From an uncultured Bacteroidota bacterium (lineage in GTDB: Bacteria; Bacteroidota; Bacteroidia; Bacteroidales; SZUA-534), in contig CALABN010000063.1 in NCBI GenBank assembly GCA_937885735.1, positions 1 through 10,940 on the forward strand: a stretch of 10,940 nucleotides of DNA. The letters are read 5' to 3'. A model generated the notes under the pieces. The model searched no databases. It was not told the origin of the DNA and saw only the letters and a program-made list of their open reading frames with translations. Positions 1 to 6,363 of this stretch are shown here, piece after piece; positions within the stretch are counted from its first letter, which is position 1, and each line of letters opens with the position of its first letter. The position numbers and the translations under genes are program-made.

Positions 1-304
1 ACGTGCTATCGATGAGGTATTCTTCCTTAACGATTTCTTGGAATTGGAAAAGGAATATCCAAACTTCCATTTCCACTTGGCTCTTGACCGTCCTGATCCA
101 AAGGCTGACGGACTTGGCATCAAGTACACAGCAGGCTTTATTGCTCCTGTAATGGGCGATACTTACCTGAAGCAACACGAGGAGCCAGAAGATATTGAAT
201 ACTACTTGTGCGGACCTCCAATGATGGCAAAGACCGTTTTGGACTTGCTTTACAGCTTGGGTGTTGAAGACGAAATGATTCACTTCGATAACTTCGGCGC
301 TTAA
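1..304 (+). CDS. nqrF: NqrF C-terminal part: Na+-translocating NADH:quinone reductase subunit F (5' end outside window)
   Basis: This is the last ~100 codons of the subunit that oxidises NADH and passes electrons through FAD and a 2Fe-2S centre into the membrane Na+-NQR complex. The reading frame is open from base 2 (first full codon CGT) to the TAA at 302-304, so the gene begins upstream of the window. What is visible is the end of the ferredoxin-reductase-like NAD(P)H-binding domain: a DRPDP...GFI segment, then EYYLCGPPMM, the CGPP motif that contacts the nicotinamide, and a terminal HFDNFGA like the D-x-FG ending of NqrF proteins. The TTG at 38 is internal and not a start. A terminator follows directly, so nqrF appears to be the last gene of its operon, and apbE downstream fits the functional link to Na+-NQR. 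The family assignment is firm, although only the C-terminus can be judged. Confidence 0.93.
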   Translation, partial: RAIDEVFFLNDFLELEKEYPNFHFHLALDRPDPKADGLGIKYTAGFIAPVMGDTYLKQHEEPEDIEYYLCGPPMMAKTVLDLLYSLGVEDEMIHFDNFGA

Positions 305-326
305 TTTCGCATAACGCAAATATTGA

Positions 327-362
327 ATCCCTGCAACTCTTGAGTTGCGGGGATTTTTTTTT
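327..362 (+). terminator. Intrinsic terminator of the nqr operon
   Basis: Arms 327-338 and 343-354 pair over 12 bp, with a single T-G wobble (332/349) and a 4-nt loop (339-342). A run of nine T (354-362) follows. It lies 23 bp after the nqrF stop codon. This is a textbook rho-independent terminator and separates nqrF transcription from apbE. Confidence 0.92.
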
Positions 363-412
363 ATGCTCAATTGTTTGGCTATGCAATAAATGCCCTGTAG
401 AACGGGATAATA

Positions 413-444
413 TTTGTAAATCAATGTCATACTTTGTTATTTTG
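413..444 (+). promoter_or_regulatory. Candidate Bacteroidota-type promoter for apbE
   Basis: TTTG at 413-416 matches the -33 element of the Bacteroidota primary sigma factor, and TTATTTTG at 437-444 matches the -7 consensus TAnnTTTG in all but one position. The spacer is 20 nt, within the usual range. The start codon of apbE is 18 nt further on, which would give a very short leader. The site lies after the nqr terminator, where a new promoter is needed. It was found by eye in AT-rich DNA, so chance is a real possibility. Confidence 0.35.
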
Positions 445-462
445 CACAATAAACTATTTGAA

Positions 463-1455
463 ATGAAACGCATTGTTCTCGCCTTGACCGCATTTGTCGC
501 TGTGTCGTGTGCTACTGTGCCGGACTCTTATTTTACAAGCGATGGCCTTATTCAAGGCACTACTTACCACATCATCTACAAGCACAAATCCGACCTTGGA
601 CATGATATCAGCCTTGCCTTGCATCGTTTTGACACGTCGTTGAGTGCTTATATACCTGAATCTACTATAAGCAAGATCAACAACAACCTGATTGACTCAA
701 CAGATGATACTTTGTTTCTGTCTTGTCTTCGCCGTTCGTTGGAAATATCTGAATTGACACGTGGCGCAATGGACATAACCGTCAGCCCGTTGGTGAATGT
801 GTGGGGATTTGGGTTCAGCAAGAGGGAACACGTCACACAGCATATGATTGACAGCCTGCGTGAGTTTTGCAGTTACACTAAAATCCATATTGATGGCAAT
901 CGAATTGTAAAGGACGACCCGCGTGTCCAGTTGAATGCAAATTGCATAGCTCAAGGTCAGTCGGTTGATGTCATTGCTGAAATGTTCGAGAGTATGGGCA
1001 TCAATGATTATATGGTGGAGATAGGGGGAGAGGTGCGAGCCAAAGGCGTCAATGCAAGGAACAGTCTGTGGCGCATAGGCATCGACAAGCCAATCGACGA
1101 CAGCACGTCGCAGAACCGCGAAATTCAGCGCATCGTGCAGATTGACAACCGAAGCATTTCCACATCGGGCAATTACCGCAAGTTTTATGTGGAGAACGGC
1201 ATGAAATACTCGCATACCATTAATCCTGCCACAGGCTATCCTGCGCAAAGCGGATTGTTGAGCGCTTCCATAGTCGGACCCGATTGCATCACAACCGATG
1301 CCTTGGCTACGGCGTGCATGGTGCTTGGTCCTGAAAAGGCGTCGCAAATGTGCGACACTTTGCCGGGTATCGACTACTACTTGATTTATGCCGATTCTGT
1401 TGGCAATTTGCAGACAATCTTTTCTAAAGGATTTGAAGACATCGTTTTAAAATAA
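463..1455 (+). CDS. apbE: ApbE-family FAD:protein FMN transferase, lipoprotein
   Basis: The enzyme cleaves FAD and links FMN by a phosphoester bond to Thr residues of NqrB and NqrC (also RnfG/RnfD-type proteins) on the outer face of the inner membrane; Mg2+ is required. The protein is 330 aa, normal for the family. The start at 463 gives a lipoprotein signal (MKRIV..., lipobox ending AVSC, Cys16). The frame is open back to 340, but that part would overlap the nqr terminator and hide the signal peptide. Family motifs are GAMDITVSPLVNVWGFG (101-117), EIGGE (186-190), STSGNYR (233-239), HTINPATGYP (251-260) and TTDALAT (277-283), whose Asp279 and Thr283 match the metal-binding D-A-x-x-T. The usual loop AIAKGY is CIAQGQ here (161-166); that Lys also varies in enterobacterial ApbE, so loss of activity need not follow. 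It lies next to nqrF and 7 bp before the hydrolase gene. Confidence 0.93.
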   Translation: MKRIVLALTAFVAVSCATVPDSYFTSDGLIQGTTYHIIYKHKSDLGHDISLALHRFDTSLSAYIPESTISKINNNLIDSTDDTLFLSCLRRSLEISELTRGAMDITVSPLVNVWGFGFSKREHVTQHMIDSLREFCSYTKIHIDGNRIVKDDPRVQLNANCIAQGQSVDVIAEMFESMGINDYMVEIGGEVRAKGVNARNSLWRIGIDKPIDDSTSQNREIQRIVQIDNRSISTSGNYRKFYVENGMKYSHTINPATGYPAQSGLLSASIVGPDCITTDALATACMVLGPEKASQMCDTLPGIDYYLIYADSVGNLQTIFSKGFEDIVLK

Positions 1456-1462
1456 ATATGCT

Positions 1463-2293
1463 ATGAAAAAAATCTTTTTTATGGTTGCATCGGCACTCGC
1501 AATGGTGTCGTGTGCAAACGAGAATGCATCAAAAAAGGCCGTCAGCGTGTCAGAAACGCTTGCGTTTGATTTGGATGGAGTAAAGGTGACTTGGGTTCAG
1601 GACAACATTGGATTGCGCCTTATGCCGTCGCAATTGTTTGTGGGTGCCGATTCTGCCCTTATAGACAGTCTTGGGGTGAGAGAAGGAGTGCCTGCCTCAA
1701 TGAGCGCTTTTTTGGTAGAGCTTGACGGCAAGAAATTGCTGTTTGATGCTGGCAATGGTGGCGCAAATGGCTATTTGGTTCGTCGTTTGGATTCGCTTGG
1801 TGTTTCGGCAGACGATATTGACTACTTGTTCATTACACATTTCCATGGTGACCATATTGGTGGCATGCTTGATGGCGACAGTGTCGTTTTCAAGAATGCA
1901 GAGGTTTACGCTTCGCAAATGGAATACAGTGCATGGATTGACAGCATGCCAGCCGAACGTAATGGAATGCAGACGAAGACTATGCAGAAATACGCTGATA
2001 GATTGCATCTGTTCGCCTTTGGCGACACCTTGCCTATGAATGTCGTTGCCATTGACGCAAAAGGCCATACACCAGGACATACAGCCTATCAGTGTGGCAA
2101 GTTGCTTGTGATAGGCGACTTGATGCACGGTGCAGCCTTGCAATTGGTGAATCCTGAAATTTGCGCATCGTTTGATGCCGACAAGGCAAATGCCATTGAA
2201 AGCCGTAAGGCATTGCTGAAGTATGCTTCTGACAACAATCTTGTTTATGTGGGAATGCATTTGCCACAGTTGACTGCAGATATGTTTGAATGA
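1463..2293 (+). CDS. Metallo-beta-lactamase-fold hydrolase, lipoprotein
   Basis: This 276-aa protein carries a lipoprotein signal (MKKIFFMVASALAMVSC, lipobox Cys17), so it should be anchored in a membrane on the periplasmic or outer side. The metallo-beta-lactamase fold is clear and its binuclear metal site complete: H126-x-H128-x-D130-H131 (THFHGDH), H206 in GHTPGHT, D219 in IGDLMH and H266 in GMHLP. The segments before the motif (IGLRLMPSQLF, then a VPASMSAFLVE strand and LLFDAGNGG) recall the methyl parathion hydrolase/AHL-lactonase-like branch rather than true beta-lactamases or glyoxalase II, but the substrate cannot be read from sequence. It starts 7 bp after apbE and is almost certainly co-transcribed with it; both are exported lipoproteins. 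The fold and location are secure, the substrate unknown. Related proteins hydrolyse lactones, phosphotriesters or other esters. Confidence 0.88.
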   Translation: MKKIFFMVASALAMVSCANENASKKAVSVSETLAFDLDGVKVTWVQDNIGLRLMPSQLFVGADSALIDSLGVREGVPASMSAFLVELDGKKLLFDAGNGGANGYLVRRLDSLGVSADDIDYLFITHFHGDHIGGMLDGDSVVFKNAEVYASQMEYSAWIDSMPAERNGMQTKTMQKYADRLHLFAFGDTLPMNVVAIDAKGHTPGHTAYQCGKLLVIGDLMHGAALQLVNPEICASFDADKANAIESRKALLKYASDNNLVYVGMHLPQLTADMFE

Positions 2294-2311
2294 CATTAAT
2301 GATAATCAACG

Positions 2312-2343
2312 AAAAAAGGCATCAGTTGACTGATGCCTTTTTT
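2312..2343. terminator. Bidirectional intrinsic terminator between convergent transcription units
   Basis: This is a perfect inverted repeat: six A, the GC-containing stem arms 2318-2326 and 2329-2337, then six T. Read from either strand it is a hairpin followed by a U-run. It begins 18 bp after the hydrolase stop and ends 23 bp past the murF stop on the other strand, so it can end transcription from both sides. The central TG implies that the innermost pair opens to form a 4-nt loop. Confidence 0.9.
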
Positions 2344-2366
2344 GTTTTATGGTGTTGATGTTTTTC

Positions 2367-3692
2367 CTATAGGAATGGAACAATCTTTTCCATTTTCATC
2401 CCGCGCGAGCCTTTTACAAGAATTGTATGACCTGAGAGTTTCAGTGATTCAATTTGTTTTGCACAATCGTCAGAATCATAAAAACAGTGGAATGTATGAG
2501 CGTCTTTTATGTTGCTGAAATTCTTTCCAACCAAATATACATCTTCAAATCCCAATTTTTGGATAAGCCCGACAAGTACACCATGCTCGCGAGAAGAAGC
2601 GTCGCCCAATTCCAGCATGTCACCCAAAATCAGTATTTTGTTTTCAGCCTTGATGTTTGCAAAGTTGTTCACTGCCACATCCATGCTTGATGGATTGGCG
2701 TTGTAGTAGTCGAGTAGGACGGAGTTTCCATTCTCTGTCTTTACCATTTGCGAACGGTTGTTTTGAGGAATGTAGTTCTCTATGGCGTCCTTAATGTCGG
2801 CAGGCTTTATGCCGAAATTGTTGCCTACGCAAACGGCAGCCAATGCATTCTCAAAGTTGTAGGCGCCAATCAGGTGAGTGTTGATTGTGTAATTGCCGTT
2901 GTTTACAACCTCATTTTCATTGGCAATGACTTCATCGGAAGGCATCCATTTAAATGAAAGGTAAAGTGGACTGTCTTCGAGCTTGCCTTGACAATGTGTG
3001 AAAATCTTTGTTCCGTAGTAAATGATGTTGTGAGGCGGATTCAGGTCTTCCAGAATTTCATTGTCATAGTTGACGAAGGCCATTCCGTCATTTTCGTGAA
3101 GATATTTGTAAAGTTCACCCTTGGTTTCCTTTACACCGTTAAACGAGCCAAATCCCTCAAGGTGAGCACGGCCAACATTGGTTATGATGCCAAAGTCGGG
3201 TGCGGCAATCTTGCACAGTTTTGCAATCTCGCCCTTGTGGCTAGCCCCCATTTCAACAACACCGAAAGTGTGTTCTTTTGTCATTGACAATAGTGTCAAA
3301 GGAACACCGATGTGGTTGTTGAGGTTGCCTTGTGTGAAGAAAACGTTGTATTTTTTTGAAAGGACGCGTGCTGTAAGTTCCTTGGTGGTTGTCTTGCCGT
3401 TTGTGCCAGTGATGGCAAGAATAGGCAATCCAAGACGCTTGCGGTGGTATGTGGCAAGTTTTTGCAAGGTGTCAAGCACGTTGTCGACTACGATGTAGCG
3501 GCCGTCTTTCGCATAATCTGAATTGTCAATGATGGCGTATGGACATTTTTCCAATGCTTTTTCAGCATATTCGTTGCCGTCATTGTTGTCGCCCTTTAAG
3601 GCAAAGAATAGAGAATCTTCCGAAGCCTTCCTGCTGTCGATGCAGATATGCGGGTACTTTAGGAAAATCTCATAAAGTGCTGACGTATTCAT
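2367..3692 (-). CDS. murF: UDP-N-acetylmuramoyl-tripeptide--D-alanyl-D-alanine ligase (MurF)
   Basis: This cytoplasmic Mur ligase uses ATP to add D-Ala-D-Ala to the UDP-MurNAc tripeptide, completing the peptidoglycan pentapeptide precursor. The 441-aa length is normal for MurF. In order it shows an N-terminal UDP-substrate domain with DSRKASEDSLFFALKG (19-34), the ATP P-loop GTNGKTTTKE (96-105), NNHIGVPLTLL (125-135), VVEMGAS (145-151), TNVGRAHLEGFGS (171-183), K191 in TKGEL where Mur ligases often carry a carbamylated Lys, GAYNFENALAAV (276-287), and the MurF-specific DYYNANPSSM (328-337) and LGDMLELG (356-363), ending with VKGSRGMKME. The MurF-specific motifs separate it from MurE and MurC. 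It is downstream of gldJ on the same strand, with a terminator only 25 bp before its ATG. As I recall, murF next to gldJ is a recurring arrangement in Bacteroidota. Confidence 0.96.
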   Translation of the reverse strand: MNTSALYEIFLKYPHICIDSRKASEDSLFFALKGDNNDGNEYAEKALEKCPYAIIDNSDYAKDGRYIVVDNVLDTLQKLATYHRKRLGLPILAITGTNGKTTTKELTARVLSKKYNVFFTQGNLNNHIGVPLTLLSMTKEHTFGVVEMGASHKGEIAKLCKIAAPDFGIITNVGRAHLEGFGSFNGVKETKGELYKYLHENDGMAFVNYDNEILEDLNPPHNIIYYGTKIFTHCQGKLEDSPLYLSFKWMPSDEVIANENEVVNNGNYTINTHLIGAYNFENALAAVCVGNNFGIKPADIKDAIENYIPQNNRSQMVKTENGNSVLLDYYNANPSSMDVAVNNFANIKAENKILILGDMLELGDASSREHGVLVGLIQKLGFEDVYLVGKNFSNIKDAHTFHCFYDSDDCAKQIESLKLSGHTILVKGSRGMKMEKIVPFL

Positions 3693-3717
3693 GGTATAGT
3701 TGGATTGTTTATGAATT

Positions 3718-3747
3718 AAAAAGCCTCGTCGTAATAACGAGGCTTTT
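3718..3747 (-). terminator. Intrinsic terminator after gldJ, in the leader of murF
   Basis: Arms 3719-3729 and 3737-3747 pair perfectly over 11 bp around a 7-nt loop (3730-3736), with core GCCTCGT/ACGAGGC. On the minus strand the stem is followed by a U-run (A-run 3718-3722 on the plus strand). The hairpin begins 20 bp past the gldJ stop and ends 25 bp before the murF ATG. Its position suggests that it lowers rather than abolishes transcription into murF. Confidence 0.85.
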
Positions 3748-3767
3748 ATTATGTAAACAAATTAATG

Positions 3768-5252
3768 TTAGTTTCCTTTTGAATCACCTACACGAGTCAT
3801 TGCGCAGCGGAAGCCCAAGTCGTCTTGTGCTTGTGTCTCCTCAAGGAATCTGCGAGTGCCAGCGCCCAACCAATAGATACGGTCGTGCCAACCACCACCT
3901 TTATATACTCTTACGTGGTCACTTACAAGAGATGTCATCATTGGGTCCGTACGATCCTTACCTGTGAAGTACATTCTCTTTGAGCCTCTTTCGCGGGAAG
4001 CATCTTCGTTAGAATAGTCAAGGCTTGATTCAAAATCACCATCAAGGTAGTTGATGTTGTCGGCTGTTTGGTAGTTGCGACGGTCGATGGCCTCTTCTTC
4101 TGATACTTCACGATAACGTAAGTGTCCCAAACTGTCTTTTTCAGCAACATTGCCTTCTTCATCACGAACCAAAGTTTGGAATACATTGCCACGGAATGGA
4201 CGGAATTCCTCAACATCGCCTTGTGACATGGTACGATATACATCGGCGACCCATTCGTTGACGTTGCCTGCCATACAATACAAACCATAGTCGTTTGGCC
4301 AGTAAGAGAATACTGGGGCAGTGATGTCGGCATTATCGTTCAATGCACCGGCAACACCCATCATATCGCCTCGTCCACGCATTGCATTTGCCATTATGCG
4401 ACCTCTTTCCTTTGCTGCAGGATTACGGAATCCATCGCCGGCCCAAGGATAAATCTTACGTTCATAAACACGTTCTCCTACTGATGTGCCTACTATTGAC
4501 AATGCTGCAAATTCCCATTCAGCTTCAGTCGGGAGTCGGTATTTTGGAAGAAGAAATCCGTCTTCCATTCTAATTTTACGGTAGTCCTTATTTGGATCAA
4601 GGTCTTCCATTTCCTGACCTACAGCACCTTCATATTGGTGTGCCAAGTATGCATCGGTATTGAAACTCTGTGCACCTTGTTGATATGGATCTTCCAACAA
4701 AAATCCCAAATTGATAAGTATGCGTTCGTTTACACGGTCGGTACGCCATGCACAGTAGTCGTTGGCTTGCAGCCAGTTGACTCCAACAACAGGATATTCC
4801 TGATATGCTGGGTGACGGAAATAGTATTCAACGTAAGGCTCGTTGTATGCCAATTTTCTACGCCAAACCAATGTGTCTGGCAAGGCTCTTTTGTAAACTT
4901 CAGGATATTCAACGTATACACGTGAAATCCAATACAAATATTCCCTATAGTCTAGGTTGCGGATTTCGGTTTCATCCATATAGAATGATGATACAGATAC
5001 TCTGCGTGGTATGTTATTCCAATCGTATAGGATGTCTTGCTCTACTCGACCCATTGTAAAGGTACCGCCTTCGATGAATACCAAGCCTGGACCTGTCTCT
5101 TGCTCGTATTCGCCCATAAATTTTTCAAAACCACCATTGTCTTCTGAGTTGTAATCCCATCCTGTGGTTTGGGAAACTTCACCGCTTCCACCGCACGAAA
5201 ATAGTGCTGTTGTGGCTACACATACTACAATACTTAAGGTTTTAACTTTCAT
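3768..5252 (-). CDS. gldJ: GldJ, type IX secretion/gliding lipoprotein with FGE-sulfatase fold
   Basis: GldJ is a lipoprotein required in flavobacteria for gliding and for stability of the GldK-type ring parts of the type IX secretion system. The start at 5252 is chosen because it gives a short lipoprotein signal (MKVKTLSIVV..., lipobox FSC, Cys20); an in-frame ATG 12 codons upstream would displace it. The product is 494 aa. After the GldJ-like TGWDYN...NGGFE segment (30-43) comes a formylglycine-generating-enzyme (FGE) fold: GLVFIEGGTFTMG (56-68), PVVGVNW (154-160), YRLPTEAEWEFAA (238-250), CMAGNVNEWVADVY (326-339), VYKGGGWHD (449-457) and LGFRCAMTR (479-487). The two catalytic Cys expected just after the GGGW region are missing, so it is a structural rather than an oxidising protein. 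GldK has the same fold; the ALPDTLVW and FRHPAYQEYPVVGVNW segments favour GldJ. Confidence 0.88.
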   Translation of the reverse strand: MKVKTLSIVVCVATTALFSCGGSGEVSQTTGWDYNSEDNGGFEKFMGEYEQETGPGLVFIEGGTFTMGRVEQDILYDWNNIPRRVSVSSFYMDETEIRNLDYREYLYWISRVYVEYPEVYKRALPDTLVWRRKLAYNEPYVEYYFRHPAYQEYPVVGVNWLQANDYCAWRTDRVNERILINLGFLLEDPYQQGAQSFNTDAYLAHQYEGAVGQEMEDLDPNKDYRKIRMEDGFLLPKYRLPTEAEWEFAALSIVGTSVGERVYERKIYPWAGDGFRNPAAKERGRIMANAMRGRGDMMGVAGALNDNADITAPVFSYWPNDYGLYCMAGNVNEWVADVYRTMSQGDVEEFRPFRGNVFQTLVRDEEGNVAEKDSLGHLRYREVSEEEAIDRRNYQTADNINYLDGDFESSLDYSNEDASRERGSKRMYFTGKDRTDPMMTSLVSDHVRVYKGGGWHDRIYWLGAGTRRFLEETQAQDDLGFRCAMTRVGDSKGN

Positions 5253-5285
5253 AGAAGTTTCTTTTAATAATATTTTTTGCAACGA

Positions 5286-5293
5286 CAAATATA
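5286..5293 (-). promoter_or_regulatory. Candidate -7 element for gldJ
   Basis: On the minus strand these eight bases read TATATTTG, an exact match to the Bacteroidota -7 consensus TAnnTTTG, 33 bp before the gldJ start codon. The same octamer precedes porV. No clear TTTG -33 element is seen at the right spacing, so the promoter call is tentative. It would let gldJ be transcribed apart from the upstream PorP/SprF gene. Confidence 0.4.
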
Positions 5294-5318
5294 AACAAAA
5301 ACCTAAACATAATACCCA

Positions 5319-6269
5319 TTATCGTAAAAAAGACGGACATTCTATTGGCTTATGTTTTTCTTTGTGCTTTCTGTCAAATAATTTGGTGATGGAAATCTCG
5401 TGTGCGTTTCCCATTCCCGTTATTTTTTTATTCGTTTCTAAATCGTAATTATATGCAATAGTTAAATCTAACTTTCTGTAGCCTAATAATATGGATAGGG
5501 TGGGCCCACATTCGTCGAATCCGGTCCGGCCTGATATCCCTGCCATTAGACATTTCACTTGACTTATAACGCCTAATTGAAGATTTTGTTGTGTTCCTTG
5601 TCGTTGAAATAGCAAATTTGGCATTATTTCCACTGAATTTTTTTTTGTCAGAGTCTTAATTTTGTGGATGTAACCTGCGCCTAACGACCATTTTATTTTT
5701 GTTTTTGACTCAATGGACGAGGATAACCCTTGTTGCGGACGGGGCAGGTGCTCGATGGCGAGTGATACAAACATTCTGCTTATTATGGCAGATACACCAA
5801 TGCCACCGTCAATCCTGATTTTCGATGATTCTGTCGGAATGTTTTCTTCTTGTTCAAATGATAGTTCCGAAGTGTTAAGATATTCCTGAAGAACACCTAT
5901 TTTAATTCCATATCTGATTGCGGTTGTTCTTGTCGCCTGTGTTTGGTAACTGTACGAACAGAATGCCCGAGGTTTCGCAAATGCCGATGTGTGTTCGTTT
6001 TCTATTTCAATTCCGCACCCCATGTTTTTGGCAACGGGCATATCTGCGGCAAACCCATAATAGTTGAAACCAGCGTCGGCTTTTGGCCATTGGTTGCGGT
6101 AAAATGCGTTCAGGCGCAACTTGTCAGCCGAACCTGCCATCGATGGATTGCTTGTAAGCACATTGTCGCACCATTGGCTGATAGAACTGTCTTGCGCTAT
6201 CATCATTAATGGCAAATGCATTATTGTCATTAGTGTAATGATATTTTTGCCGAACATCTGTTTTCGCAT
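5319..6269 (-). CDS. PorP/SprF-family type IX secretion outer-membrane protein
   Basis: Members of this family are small outer-membrane beta-barrels. PorP is linked to the PorKLMN secretion machinery, while SprF-like paralogues help export one neighbouring cargo such as SprB. Here the product is 316 aa, starting at the ATG at 6269 with a signal peptide of basic n-region (MRKQMFGK), hydrophobic core and a break near IAQD. A second ATG at 6257 would also leave a usable signal; the first frame codon at 6281 is a TTG and less likely. The mature N-terminus has the hallmark NPSMAGSADK...NAFYRNQWP (41-62), followed by alternating amphipathic strands, and the chain ends in HEISITKLFDRK...CPSFLR, a typical closing. 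No CTD-bearing cargo gene lies beside it; its neighbours are gldJ (66 bp downstream) and the divergent porU. Whether it is the core PorP or a paralogue cannot be told from this window. Confidence 0.85.
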   Translation of the reverse strand: MRKQMFGKNIITLMTIMHLPLMMIAQDSSISQWCDNVLTSNPSMAGSADKLRLNAFYRNQWPKADAGFNYYGFAADMPVAKNMGCGIEIENEHTSAFAKPRAFCSYSYQTQATRTTAIRYGIKIGVLQEYLNTSELSFEQEENIPTESSKIRIDGGIGVSAIISRMFVSLAIEHLPRPQQGLSSSIESKTKIKWSLGAGYIHKIKTLTKKNSVEIMPNLLFQRQGTQQNLQLGVISQVKCLMAGISGRTGFDECGPTLSILLGYRKLDLTIAYNYDLETNKKITGMGNAHEISITKLFDRKHKEKHKPIECPSFLR

Positions 6270-6363
6270 AAATTGAGGCAATAAAAATAGTCAATCCGCA
6301 GTTTGCTTACTGTGAAACGAAAAAAAAGAAATTATATTTTTAGCGCTCCGAAAATAAGGTTTT
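6270..6363. other. Divergent intergenic region between the PorP/SprF gene and porU
   Basis: These 94 bp must hold the starts of both divergent transcripts unless promoters lie inside the genes. The stretch is very AT-rich with a run of eight A (6320-6327). For porU, TATATTTT at 6333-6340 differs from the -7 consensus in the last base only, and TTTG at 6302-6305 could be a -33 element, but the 27-nt spacing is too long. No convincing element is seen for the minus-strand gene. Neither gene has a clear Shine-Dalgarno sequence, as is common in this phylum. Confidence 0.4.

Noticed and set aside
340..462. Upstream extension of the apbE reading frame
   Set aside because: It runs through the nqr terminator and would bury the lipoprotein signal, so the ATG at 463 is the better start.
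697..1347. Open frame of 216 codons on the minus strand inside apbE
   Set aside because: It is antisense to a gene with full family motifs, its translation is rich in Arg, His and Cys without any recognisable domain, and it has no plausible start context.
1697..2296. Open frame of 199 codons on the minus strand across the metallo-hydrolase gene
   Set aside because: It mirrors the codon use of the real gene on the other strand and its product resembles no protein family; the plus-strand gene has a complete metal site.
6302..6340. TTTG and TATATTTT as a porU promoter
   Set aside because: The 27-nt spacing is longer than the usual range and the -7 element lacks the final G, so it is mentioned only within the intergenic entry.
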